A stretch of 64,000 bases of DNA from Streptomyces sp. CB02056 (GTDB lineage: Bacteria; Actinomycetota; Actinomycetes; Streptomycetales; Streptomycetaceae): contig NZ_LIPD01000012.1 of NCBI RefSeq assembly GCF_001905545.1, positions 1-64,000 on the forward strand. Direction: 5' to 3'. Below are positions 16,947 to 25,511 of the stretch, one piece after another. Under the pieces are notes generated by a model. The model had not been told where the DNA came from. It was given only the letters and a program-made list of their open reading frames with translations, and did no database searches. Numbering within the stretch: position 1 is the first letter of the stretch; every line of letters begins with the position of its first letter. The translations under genes were made by a program, and so were the position numbers.

Positions 16947-18797
16947 TCAGGCGGTCGCGGCCAGATCGGCCACCCGTTCCTCGACCAGCCGGGCGACGGC
17001 CCGCAGGTCCGGCTGGCGCAGCACCAGGGGGGCGCGCAGCCGGACGCCGTACTCGTTCTCCAGGGCCTCCAGCAGTCTCGCGGCGGCGAGCGAGTTGCCG
17101 CCCGCGGCCAGGAAGTTGTCCTCGGGACCGAGGTCGGCGCGGCCGATCAGCTCGCGGCAGAGCTTCAGCACGGTCCGCTCGACCGGGCCGTGCCCTTCCT
17201 CCACCGCGTCCGCCAGGTCCGCGTCCGGCACCGCCACGTCGGCCAGCAGGGCCTGGCGGTCCACCTTGCCGTTGGCGTCCAGCGGGAAGCGCTCCACCAG
17301 GTGGACGGCGGAGGGCACGGCCTGCTCGGGCAGCCAGGGCCGGACGGAGTCGAGCAGCGCCGCCGGGTCGGCGCCGTCCTCGGCGTGGACGAAGGCCAGC
17401 AGTCGGACCCCGCCGGTCGGCGCCTGTTCGGCGGCGACCACCGCCCGACGCACCTGCGGGTCGCGCTCGAAGGCGGCCTCGACCTCGGCGGGTTCGATCC
17501 GCACGCCGCTGACCTTGACCTGGTCGTCGAGGCGGCCGTGGAACTCCAGTACGCCGTCCGGCCGCATCACCACCCGGTCGCCGGTGCGGTAGACCCGGTC
17601 GGTGCCGACCACGCCGGCGGGCGCGTCGACGAAGCGGCGGGCGGTCAGCTCGGGGTCGAGGTACCCGGCGGCCAGGCCGCGGCCGCCGATCCGCAGCTCG
17701 CCGGCCGTGCCGCGCGGTACCGGGCGGCCGTCCTCGTCGGTGACCAGGACGACGACGCCGTCGATCGGCAGGCCGATCGGCGGGGCGCCGGCGCCGTGGT
17801 CCCCGCCGGGGGCCATGGTGTGCATGGTGGTGGTGACGGTGGCCTCGGCGGGGCCGTAGGCGTTGTGGACGGTCGCGGTGACGTCGGGCCCGGGGGCGCG
17901 GCGCAGCCGGTCGCCGCCGATCACCAGGTGGCGCAGCGCCAGCCCGGCGGGCCAGGGCCGGCCGAGGACGGGCTCGGCCAGCGGGGTGGGCAGGATGGAC
18001 ACGGTGATGCCGGCCTCGCGCCACCAGTCGGTGAGCGCGCCGGTGTCCCAGCGGACCGCCTCGGGGGCGACGACCAGGGCCGCGCCGGAGGTGAGGCCGG
18101 CCCACAGCTCCTGCACGTGCGGGTCGAAGGCGACGCCGATCAGCAGGCTGTGCCGCTCCCCGGGGCCGAGGCCGGTCGCCCCGCGGTACCACTGCAGCAG
18201 CGCGCCGAGCGCGGGCTCGGTGACGGCGACGGCCTTCGGGGTGCCGGTGGAACCGGAGGTGAGCACCGCGTAGTGGGTGCCGACCGGGACGCGCACCTGC
18301 CCGCCGGAGGTCAGGGCGGCCACCACGCCGGCGGTGGGCAGGTCCAGCGGCAGCCGCTCGCCGCCGGGCGGCAGCAGGTCCGGCTCGCCGACCAGGCAGG
18401 CCGGGCGCAGCTGCTCGGCGACGGCGCGCAGCCGGCGCTCGCCGGGGCGCGGGCCGAGCGGCAGGTGGACGGCGCCCAGCTTGGCGGCGGCCAGGGTGAC
18501 GGCGACCAGCGAGACCGAGTGGGCGAGGCAGACGCCGAGCAGGTCGCCGGGGCCGACCCTGCCGCGCAGCGCCTCGGCCACGGTGTCGGCGAGGCGGTCG
18601 AGTTCGGCGTAGCTGTAGACCTGCTCGCCGTCGATCAGGGCGGGGGCGTCGGGGGTGCGGTGCGCCCAGGCGGTGAACAGGTCGAGCACCGCGCCGTCCT
18701 GGTGCGGGCGGCCGTAGCCGATGCTCAGACTGCCCGTACCCGGGTTGCCCGCACTCAGGCTGTCCGTGCTCCGGAGTTCCGTGCCAAGGTGTTCCAT
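16947..18797 (-). CDS. NRPS: adenylation - carrier
   Basis: The 616-residue protein has AVLTSGSTGTPKAV (A3), FDPHVQELW (A4), NAYGPAEAT (A5, Ala in place of the usual Thr), YRTGDRV (A7), GRLDDQVKVSGVRIEPAEVE (A8), NGKVDRQAL (A10 Lys present) and a carrier AAGGNSLAA. The hand-read code D-P-Q-I-V-G-A-V-T-K matches no code I know. Asp235 is kept, so an alpha-amino acid is expected. It has no condensation domain. Several ATGs are stacked; 18797 is best spaced from GGAG. A low-complexity Ser/Gly-rich tail (about 10-28) precedes the adenylation fold. Confidence 0.88.
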   Translation of the reverse strand: MEHLGTELRSTDSLSAGNPGTGSLSIGYGRPHQDGAVLDLFTAWAHRTPDAPALIDGEQVYSYAELDRLADTVAEALRGRVGPGDLLGVCLAHSVSLVAVTLAAAKLGAVHLPLGPRPGERRLRAVAEQLRPACLVGEPDLLPPGGERLPLDLPTAGVVAALTSGGQVRVPVGTHYAVLTSGSTGTPKAVAVTEPALGALLQWYRGATGLGPGERHSLLIGVAFDPHVQELWAGLTSGAALVVAPEAVRWDTGALTDWWREAGITVSILPTPLAEPVLGRPWPAGLALRHLVIGGDRLRRAPGPDVTATVHNAYGPAEATVTTTMHTMAPGGDHGAGAPPIGLPIDGVVVLVTDEDGRPVPRGTAGELRIGGRGLAAGYLDPELTARRFVDAPAGVVGTDRVYRTGDRVVMRPDGVLEFHGRLDDQVKVSGVRIEPAEVEAAFERDPQVRRAVVAAEQAPTGGVRLLAFVHAEDGADPAALLDSVRPWLPEQAVPSAVHLVERFPLDANGKVDRQALLADVAVPDADLADAVEEGHGPVERTVLKLCRELIGRADLGPEDNFLAAGGNSLAAARLLEALENEYGVRLRAPLVLRQPDLRAVARLVEERVADLAATA

Positions 18798-18851
18798 CAT
18801 CATCTCCACAGAAAGTGACGAGCCGTCAGTTCGATGCCTTGGAAGGCGCGT

Positions 18852-21800
18852 TCACTTGGCGTCCGCGGCGAGGGCGCGGGCCTGGTCGGCCAGCACGGCG
18901 TGGCGGAACAGGGTGCGCAGCGGCGGGCGGCTGCCGAGGTGGGGCTCCAGGTACGCGGCGAGCTGGGCGGCGAGCAGCGAGTGGCCGCCGACCTCGAAGA
19001 AGTGCGAGTCCGCGGTGAAGCGGTCGTGGCCGAGCACCTCGCGCCAGGCGGCGGCGATCAGTTGCTGTCCGGGGTCGGCGAACTCGCCCGGCGCGCCCTC
19101 CTGCGGCTCCGGGGCCTGCTCCACCAGGCGGGCGAGGGCGGCGCGGTCGGGCTTGCCGCCGGGCAGGGTCGGCATCGCGGCGACGGCCGTCCAGCTCGCC
19201 GGGACGAGTCCGCCGGGCAGCCGGCGGGCGAGCGCCTCGTGCAGGGCGGCCTGGTCGGGGCGGTCGGCGCCCTCCAGGAAGCCGACCAGGCGGGGGCCGG
19301 TCCGCGGGTCGGTGTGCAGCAGCACCGCGCAGGAGCGGCCGCCGAGTTCGGCGGAGGCGGCGGCCTCGATCTCCTCCAGCTCGATCCGGTGGCCGCGCAG
19401 CTTGACCTGGTTGTCGGCGCGGCCGAGGAAGCACAGCCGCCCGTCCAGGTCGCGGTAGCCGCGGTCGCCGGTGCGGTACACCCGGGCGCCGCCGAGCGCG
19501 GGGACGGTCGTGAAGCGGGCCGCGGTGGGCTCCGGCAGGCCGAGGTAGCCCTCGGCCAACAGGCCGCCGCTGACGACGAGTTCGCCGACACAGCCGGGGG
19601 CGAGCGGGCGCAGGGTGTCGTCCAGGACGTGGACGCTCACGCCGTCGAGTTCGGCGCCGAGCGGGATCTCGCCGTCCTCGGCGACGTCGGCGGCGGTGAT
19701 CTCGTACACGGTGGAGGTGACGGTGGCCTCGGTGACGCCGTAGGCGTTCAGCACGGTGGTGGCCCCGGTCAGGCCGGTCAGCGCCCGGGCGGGCAGCCGC
19801 TCGCCGCCGAGCACCAGCAGCCGGGGCGCCCAGCGGCCGTCGTCCAGCGCCGCGCGCAGGTCCTCGCGGACGGCGAGCAGGTAGCTGGTCGGCAGGTTGG
19901 CGACGGTCACGCCGCGGGCGGCCAGCACGGCGACCAGCTCGGGCCCGGTGGGCACTTCGCGCTGCGGCACGACGAGGGCGGCGCCGGCCGCGAGGGCGGG
20001 CAGCACCTCCTCCAGGGCCACGTCGAAGGACGGCCGGGCGAACAGCAGCGCCCGGTCGGCGGAGGTGAGGTGGTAGCGGTCGACGATCGCGGCGACGTAC
20101 CCGGCGAGGGCCTCGCGGCCGACCAGGACGGGCTTGGGGACGCCGGTGGAGCCGGAGGTGTGGATCACGTACGCGGCACCGTCCAGCACGGCGGCGGGCT
20201 CGGCCTTCGGGAATTCGGGGCCGTCCAGCAGCGCCGGGGTGACGCCCTCCTCCGGCAGTGCCGACGCGCTCTGCCGGGTGGTGAGGACGAGCGCCGGGCT
20301 CAGCCGCTCCAGCAGCAGCCCGAGCCGGGCGGCCGGGTCCTCGGTGGACAGCGGCGCGTACACGGCGCCGTGGCGCAGGCAGGCGAGCAGCGCGACCACG
20401 CTGTCCGCGCCGCGCGGCAGCACGGCGGCGACCGGCTGGCCGGGGGTGACGCCGGCGGCGCTCATTCGCTCGACCAACTCGGTGACCCGGCGGTCGAGTT
20501 CGCCGTAGCTGATCCGATCGGTGCCGGCCAGCAGGGCGAGCGAGGCCGGGTCGTGGGCGGCGGCCGGGTCGAGCACGGCGGGGGTGACCGCGGCGACCGG
20601 GGCGGCCTGCGCGGCCTCGGGTGCGGGGGCCAGGTCGGCGATCGGCGTCTGCGGGCGGTCCAGGTAGCAGCGCAGCAGCTCCAGCAGCCGCTCGGACAGC
20701 AGCACCGCGTCGGACTCGCGGAACAGGTCGGCGTCGTAGTCCCAGACCAGGGTCATCCCGGCGGCGCCGTGCTTCTCGCCGACCACCCGGCGGTCGTCGG
20801 GCAGCAGCACCAGGTCGAGGTCGAAGCGGGTGGTGCCGGTGTTGAAGCCCTCGTACAGCGAGACCTCGAGACCGGGAGCCTGGACGTCGGGCAGCGCCGC
20901 GTCGTGCGCGCTGAACATCACGTTGAACAGCGGGTTGTCGGCGCCGCTGGTGTGCAGTCCGAGCCGGCGGGTCAGCTCCTGGACCGGCAGGTCCTGGTAC
21001 GGCAGCGCGCGCAGCAGGACGTCGGTCACCTCGTCGACGGCCTCGGTGCCGGGGACCGTCGGGTCGAGCCGCAGGCGCAGCGGGACGGTGTTGACGAACA
21101 TGCCGACGGTGCCCTCGAAGCCCTCCGGGCGGTTGCCGACGGCGGTGCCGATCACCAGCTCGCGGTGGCCGCTGTGCCGGCGCAGCAGTTCGGCGAGCAG
21201 GGCGAGCAGGGTGCTGAACGGGGTGTGGCCGTCCGCCTTGCTGCGCTCGCGCAGCCGCCCGGCCAGGTCGGCGCCGATCGACTGGCGCAACTGGCCGCCG
21301 TGGTGGCGCCGTTCGGCGCGCGGCCGGGCCAGCCCGGGCAGGGTGACCTCGCGCGGCGCGTCGGCCAGCTCCCTGGTCCAGAAGTCGAGGCCGCGGTCCC
21401 TGGGGAGGTCGGCGGCGGCGCGGGCGTGGTCCTCGTACGAGGGGGCGACGGGCAGTTGGTACGGCTCGCCGAGGACGGTGGCGCGGTAGACGGTGAACAG
21501 GTCGCGCAGCAGGATCGCGAAGGAGTGGCCGTCGTGGACGAGGTGGTGCTCGACGTGGATCAGCCGGTGGTGGTCCTCGCCGAGCCGGACCAGGTGCCAG
21601 CGCAGCACCGGCGCCCGGCCGGTGTCCAGCGGCTCCTCGGCCTCGGCGGCGAGCAGGCGCTGGAAGGCGGCCTCCGGGTCCTGCTCGGCGGCGAAGTCGC
21701 TGTGGCGCAGCTCCGGTTCGCAGTCCTCGGCGACCCGCTGGCCGGGCAGGCCCTCCGAGCTGGGCACCAACTCCAGTCGCAGGCCCGGGTGGTGGGCCAG

Positions 21801-21944
21801 CACGGCGGCCAGGCCGGTGTGCAGCGCGTCCCGGTCGAGAGCGCCCCACAGGTCGAGGACGGCGGTGAAGTTGTAGGCGCGGCTGCCCGGCAGCATCTGC
21901 TCGTGCAGCCAGACGATCTCCTGTGACGGAGAGAGTGCGAACAT
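18852..21944 (-). CDS. NRPS: condensation - adenylation - carrier
   Basis: This 1030-residue protein is the only complete module in the locus. The condensation domain (about 1-440) has EHHLVHDGHS (His133, His134, Asp138). The adenylation domain (about 470-930) has YVIHTSGSTGVPKPV, FDVALEEVL, NAYGVTEAT, YRTGDRG, GRADNQVKLRGHRIELEEIE and GGKPDRAAL. The carrier has VGGHSLLA (Ser989). The hand-read code D-V-E-N-V-G-A-V-T-K has Glu at 239, often seen with basic side chains (weak inference). The ATG at 21944 has AAGGGA about 8 nt upstream. The next gene starts about 55 bp after its stop. Confidence 0.9.
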   Translation of the reverse strand: MFALSPSQEIVWLHEQMLPGSRAYNFTAVLDLWGALDRDALHTGLAAVLAHHPGLRLELVPSSEGLPGQRVAEDCEPELRHSDFAAEQDPEAAFQRLLAAEAEEPLDTGRAPVLRWHLVRLGEDHHRLIHVEHHLVHDGHSFAILLRDLFTVYRATVLGEPYQLPVAPSYEDHARAAADLPRDRGLDFWTRELADAPREVTLPGLARPRAERRHHGGQLRQSIGADLAGRLRERSKADGHTPFSTLLALLAELLRRHSGHRELVIGTAVGNRPEGFEGTVGMFVNTVPLRLRLDPTVPGTEAVDEVTDVLLRALPYQDLPVQELTRRLGLHTSGADNPLFNVMFSAHDAALPDVQAPGLEVSLYEGFNTGTTRFDLDLVLLPDDRRVVGEKHGAAGMTLVWDYDADLFRESDAVLLSERLLELLRCYLDRPQTPIADLAPAPEAAQAAPVAAVTPAVLDPAAAHDPASLALLAGTDRISYGELDRRVTELVERMSAAGVTPGQPVAAVLPRGADSVVALLACLRHGAVYAPLSTEDPAARLGLLLERLSPALVLTTRQSASALPEEGVTPALLDGPEFPKAEPAAVLDGAAYVIHTSGSTGVPKPVLVGREALAGYVAAIVDRYHLTSADRALLFARPSFDVALEEVLPALAAGAALVVPQREVPTGPELVAVLAARGVTVANLPTSYLLAVREDLRAALDDGRWAPRLLVLGGERLPARALTGLTGATTVLNAYGVTEATVTSTVYEITAADVAEDGEIPLGAELDGVSVHVLDDTLRPLAPGCVGELVVSGGLLAEGYLGLPEPTAARFTTVPALGGARVYRTGDRGYRDLDGRLCFLGRADNQVKLRGHRIELEEIEAAASAELGGRSCAVLLHTDPRTGPRLVGFLEGADRPDQAALHEALARRLPGGLVPASWTAVAAMPTLPGGKPDRAALARLVEQAPEPQEGAPGEFADPGQQLIAAAWREVLGHDRFTADSHFFEVGGHSLLAAQLAAYLEPHLGSRPPLRTLFRHAVLADQARALAADAK

Positions 21945-22150
21945 CGTCGATTCCCTTGTGTGGTGGGCTGTGTCGGCACTGCGGTGGCCGGAAGCGGGCG
22001 TGGGGTGTTCCCGTACCGGCCGGTGGCCGGGCCGCACCGGGGTGAGGTGCGGCCCGGGGCCCGGGGGTCCCGTCCGGGGGCGTGTCGGACGCGCGCGGAC
22101 GGGCATGGCGGATCCGCCGTTCGGGATCCTGGGTGGGAGTTCGGCGCCCG

Positions 22151-22280
22151 CGGTCTCGGGCGTACGGTCCCGGTCTCGGACGTACGGTCCCGGGCGGGTG
22201 GTTCCGGGCGTACGGTCTCGGGCGGGCGGCGTCGGAAGTACGGTCTCGGAAGTACGGTCTCGGACGTGCGGTGTCGGGCC
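22151..22280. repeat. GTACGGTC repeat cluster upstream of C-A-T gene
   Basis: Five exact GTACGGTC copies (22162, 22182, 22210, 22238, 22252) plus a degenerate GTGCGGTG at 22266 sit in GTCTCGGacGTACGGTC-like units with spacing of 14-28 bp. They fill much of the 352-bp gap between the stand-alone C gene and the C-A-T gene (21945-22296), which holds no gene. Irregular spacing rules out CRISPR. Confidence 0.75.
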
Positions 22281-22296
22281 TGCGGGGCAGGCGGGT

Positions 22297-23634
22297 TCAG
22301 GCCTGCGGTGCCGGGCTCGGCCGGGCGGGCAGGTGGTGCCGCAGCACGGCGAGCAGGTCGTCGAAGGCCGCGTGGGCGTCGGCCTCGGGGAAGCGGTCGC
22401 GGTCCCAGGCCAGCCGGACCAGCAGGTCGTCGCCGTGCGAGGCGGAGACGGCCATCGGCGCGGCGAGCGGGCGCCCGTCCAGGGGGGTCTCCCGGCCGGG
22501 GGTGCCGCCGAGCACCAGCGGCGGGCGGCGGTGCAGGTCGTCCAGGGTGAGCAGGCCGTCCAGGGCGCCCGACCATGGGGCCCCGGCGGTGCGGGCGGCG
22601 CGGACCACCTCGTCGAAGGGGGTGCCGGCCTGGTCCAGGTCGTCCCACCAGGCGTCCGCGAGCGCGTCCAGGTCCGCGACCGGTCCCGGAGTCGCCGGGT
22701 GCACCAGGGTGTTGAGGAAGCAGCCGAGTGCGGCGGGAGTGCCCGCCGGCCGTCCGCCCCACGGGTAGCCGAGCGCGAGCGCCCCTCCCCCGGTCTCCGG
22801 CCGGGAGGGCCCCTCCGTCCGGTGCAGCCGGTGCAGGGCCGAGCCGACCGCGTCCAGCAGGGCCGGGAAGACGGCGCCGCGGGCGGCGCCCTCGGCGGCG
22901 GGCAGCCGCTCGGTGAGCATGCCGGTGGACGTGGCCGCGCTGCCGCCCGCCCCGGTCAGGCCGCCCAGCCGGCGGCCCCAGTAGGCCTGGGTGGCGGGGC
23001 CGCCGGCGGCGTCCTCGGCGTCCAACTGCAGCTCGACGGCCTGCCGGTAGTCGGCCAGCGCCTGGGGGGTGGGCCCGGCTGCGGGAGTCTCGTCCTGCTC
23101 GTACGCGGCGCTGAGCTCGGCGGTGAGCACCCCGAGCGACTGCTCGTCGCAGGCGGCGTGGTCCAGTGCGACGACGAGCAGTTCCTCGGCCCCGGACGGG
23201 TCCGCGGACGGCTCCCCGTCCGGGTCCGCGGCCACCAGCAGGCGCAGCGCGGGCCCGTCGGCGGGCCAGTCCAGCAGGGCCTCGCGCAGCGCGGCGCGGG
23301 CGGTGCCGCCGGGGGCGACGGGGATCCGGGCGGCCTCGGCGGAGGGGCCGCCGGCGCGCAGCACGGGTGTGCCGCGCACGGTGGCGAAGCCTCCGCACAG
23401 CGCCGGGTGGTGGGCGGCCACCGCGGTGGCGGCGCGGGCCAGCCGCTCCAGGTCGAGGGTGCCGCGCGGGTAGGCGAACATCAGCGGGACGATGTCGCTG
23501 CGGCTCTGCGGCGTGAGCCGGCGGGTGATCAGGAACCGTCGCTGGGCGCCGGTCAGCGGGAGCAGCTCCACCGGGGATTCGGCGGCGGCGGAGCGGTACC
23601 GGGCGAGGTAGGCGGCGGTGATGCTGGCGTGCAC
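22297..23634 (-). CDS. stand-alone condensation-like domain, altered active site
   Basis: The 445-residue protein has the length and two-lobe pattern of a condensation domain: LLPLTGAQRRFL (C1-like), AAHHPALCGGF (C2-like), VVALDHAACDEQS in place of HHxxxDG, and LGCFLNTLVHP (C5-like). The first His is Asp158 and the Gly is Glu164, while His159 and Asp163 remain. It may act as a starter condensation, a cyclising or release domain, or be non-catalytic. The GTG start has GGAGA about 9 nt upstream. It follows the exporter gene by 140 bp on the same strand. Confidence 0.78.
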   Translation of the reverse strand: MHASITAAYLARYRSAAAESPVELLPLTGAQRRFLITRRLTPQSRSDIVPLMFAYPRGTLDLERLARAATAVAAHHPALCGGFATVRGTPVLRAGGPSAEAARIPVAPGGTARAALREALLDWPADGPALRLLVAADPDGEPSADPSGAEELLVVALDHAACDEQSLGVLTAELSAAYEQDETPAAGPTPQALADYRQAVELQLDAEDAAGGPATQAYWGRRLGGLTGAGGSAATSTGMLTERLPAAEGAARGAVFPALLDAVGSALHRLHRTEGPSRPETGGGALALGYPWGGRPAGTPAALGCFLNTLVHPATPGPVADLDALADAWWDDLDQAGTPFDEVVRAARTAGAPWSGALDGLLTLDDLHRRPPLVLGGTPGRETPLDGRPLAAPMAVSASHGDDLLVRLAWDRDRFPEADAHAAFDDLLAVLRHHLPARPSPAPQA

Positions 23635-23730
23635 GGGAACGGTCTCCGGTTTCCGGTCGCGGCTCGGGTCGGGGATCGGTCGGGATCGGTCGAGGTGATC
23701 GATCGGGGCGTTGCTCAGGTCCGGTTGCTA

Positions 23731-23774
23731 CGGGCAGGCGGGCAGGCAGACGGGCAGACAGACAGGCAGGCGGG
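23731..23774. repeat. imperfect GGCAG/GGCAGAC repeat
   Basis: A 44-bp run built from CGGGCAGGCGGGCAGGCAGA-type units lies directly after the exporter stop codon. It contains about six GGCAG/GACAG units on the plus strand and no gene. Confidence 0.7.
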
Positions 23775-25100
23775 TCAGGACACCCCCGGGCTCACGGCGC
23801 TCTCCTCCTCGCTGACGTCCGCGCCCTCGCCCGCGCCCGGCCCCGCCGTACGGTCCGGGTCCGGCAGCTCGCGCATCCGCCGCAGCGGGGAGAGCAGCAG
23901 CGGCAGCGGCACCAGCAGGAAGCCGACGGCGCAGACCCAGAGCGCGGCGCGCGGCCCGGCCGCGTCGGCGACCACGCCGCCGACCAGGGCGCCGATCGGC
24001 AGGGTGCCCCACACCAGGAAGCGCATGGTGGCGTTCATCCGGCCGAGCAGCTCCGGCGGGCAGAGGCTCTGCCGGAAGCTGACCTGGGCGACGTTGTAGG
24101 CGACCGCGCCGAACAGCACCACCCCGGAGGCCAGGCCGAACAGCACCACGCCAGCGCCGCCGCCGGACAGCGGCCACAGCATCGCGAACGGTGCCGTCAC
24201 CAGCGTGGAGAGCCAGATCAGCCGGGCCTGCCCGATCCACCGGGCGAGCTGCCCGGCGCACAGCGCGCCGGCCAGTCCGCCGAGGGCGGAGACCGACAGC
24301 AGCACGCCGATGGCGCCCGGCGACAGGTCGAGCACCCGTACCCAGAACACCGTCTGCACGGCGGTCAGCACGGCGGAGAACAGGTTGGACGTGGCGGTGG
24401 CGGTCGCGATCGCCCGCAGCAGCGGGTGGCCGAGCACGAACCGGACGCCCTCCCCGGCCTCGGCCCGCAGCGAGCGCCCCGGTTCGGGTTCCGGGCGCTG
24501 CTCCTCGACCTTGATCCGGCCGAGCAGCAGCGCGGAGACGAGGTAGCCGCAGGCGTCGGCCACGATGGCGAGCGGCGCCCCGAGCAGCTGGACCAGCCCG
24601 CCGCCGAGGCCCGGCCCGGCGATCTGCGCCGAGGAGCGGACCGTCTCCAACGCTCCGTTGCCGCCGACCAGTTGCTCGCGCGGCAGGACGGCGGGCAGGA
24701 AGGACTGGTGGGCGACGTCGAAGAACACCGTTGCCACCCCGGTGACCAGTGCCACGAGGTAGAGCTGCGGCATGGTCAGCACGCCGAGCGCGGCGGCCGG
24801 CGGGATCGACCCCACGGCCAGGCAGCGCACCACGTCGGCCCTGATCAGCACCGGCAGCTTGCGCATCCGGTCCAGCCAGGCGCCCGCAGGGAGGCCGATG
24901 AGCAGGAAGGCGGCGGTCTCGGCGGCGGTCAGCAGGCCGACTTCGAACGGCGTGGCGTCGAGCACCATCACCGCCACCAAGGGAAGGGCCACCAGGGTGA
25001 CCTGAGTGCCCGTCTGGGCCGCCGCGGCTCCGGTCAGCAGGAGCCGGAAATCGCGGTGGCCGAGCAGACGGGCCTGGCGGGAGCTGGGCTTCTCGTTCAT
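23775..25100 (-). CDS. MFS exporter (EntS/MFS_3 type)
   Basis: The 441-residue protein has about 12 predicted membrane helices and the motif-A-like loop GLPAGAWLDRMRKLPVLI. The pattern (FRLLLTGAAAAQTGTQVTLVALPL at the start, FDVAHQSFLPAVLPREQLVGGN, SFRQSLCPPELLGRMNATMR) is that of the enterobactin-exporter-like MFS_3 group common in siderophore and NRPS loci. It is the first gene of the NRPS operon and is likely the product exporter. I saw no DmdR/IdeR-type iron box upstream, so a siderophore role is not supported. The ATG is at 25100. Confidence 0.87.
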   Translation of the reverse strand: MNEKPSSRQARLLGHRDFRLLLTGAAAAQTGTQVTLVALPLVAVMVLDATPFEVGLLTAAETAAFLLIGLPAGAWLDRMRKLPVLIRADVVRCLAVGSIPPAAALGVLTMPQLYLVALVTGVATVFFDVAHQSFLPAVLPREQLVGGNGALETVRSSAQIAGPGLGGGLVQLLGAPLAIVADACGYLVSALLLGRIKVEEQRPEPEPGRSLRAEAGEGVRFVLGHPLLRAIATATATSNLFSAVLTAVQTVFWVRVLDLSPGAIGVLLSVSALGGLAGALCAGQLARWIGQARLIWLSTLVTAPFAMLWPLSGGGAGVVLFGLASGVVLFGAVAYNVAQVSFRQSLCPPELLGRMNATMRFLVWGTLPIGALVGGVVADAAGPRAALWVCAVGFLLVPLPLLLSPLRRMRELPDPDRTAGPGAGEGADVSEEESAVSPGVS

Positions 25101-25511
25101 TGGTGCGACTCTCGGTCACCCCTTCGACACCGGGCAAGCACCGGGTCCGTTTCCGGACGGACCGCAGGTCGGCCGAATCCCGCCACTCGCCCGCCGGACC
25201 CTTGCGCGCTCCTTATGGACGCGTCCCGCGCGGCCGCGCCGCCGACGGCGCCCCTCGGCCAAGGCGGCGCGGCCCGACGGGCACCTTGATCACCCCGGGG
25301 CCCGCCGGTCCATTTCGACGTCCGCTATTCGGACGGGACCTTTCCGGCCACCGGACGGAGGCGCTCAACTTGGCCGGATTCCATGGAGTGCAGCCCTACC
25401 GTCACCTCATCGTGATACCGGCGTGACCGAAGCGAGCCGTAGAAGGGGATCACAGGGCGGATACGAGCCGCCCCCGGCGCGAACCGGTCCACCGGCCGCC
25501 GCCCTCGACCC
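25101..25511. other. intergenic region upstream of the NRPS operon
   Basis: This region separates the SpoIIE gene stop from the exporter start. It must hold the NRPS promoter, but I find no convincing -35/-10 pair. It contains one strong hairpin (25232-25274). No gene longer than about 15 codons with a ribosome site is visible. No iron box and no butyrolactone-receptor-like box are present. Confidence 0.5.
25232..25274. terminator. 12-bp hairpin
   Basis: GGCCGCGCCGCC (25232-25243) and GGCGGCGCGGCC (25263-25274) form perfect 12-bp arms with a 19-nt loop. It could terminate minus-strand transcripts from the SpoIIE gene, or lie in the leader of the NRPS transcript 130 nt before its first start codon. 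Confidence 0.5.

Noticed and set aside
16728..21926. Two long plus-strand frames (696 and 1030 codons)
   Set aside because: Antisense shadows of the A-T and C-A-T genes.
22151..22280. CRISPR array
   Set aside because: The repeated unit is only 8-14 bp with irregular spacing, no unique spacers of constant length and no cas genes.
25101..25511. Iron-regulated siderophore promoter
   Set aside because: No IdeR/DmdR-type 19-bp palindrome (TTAGGTTAGGCTAACCTAA-like) is seen, and no hydroxamate or catechol biosynthesis gene is present.
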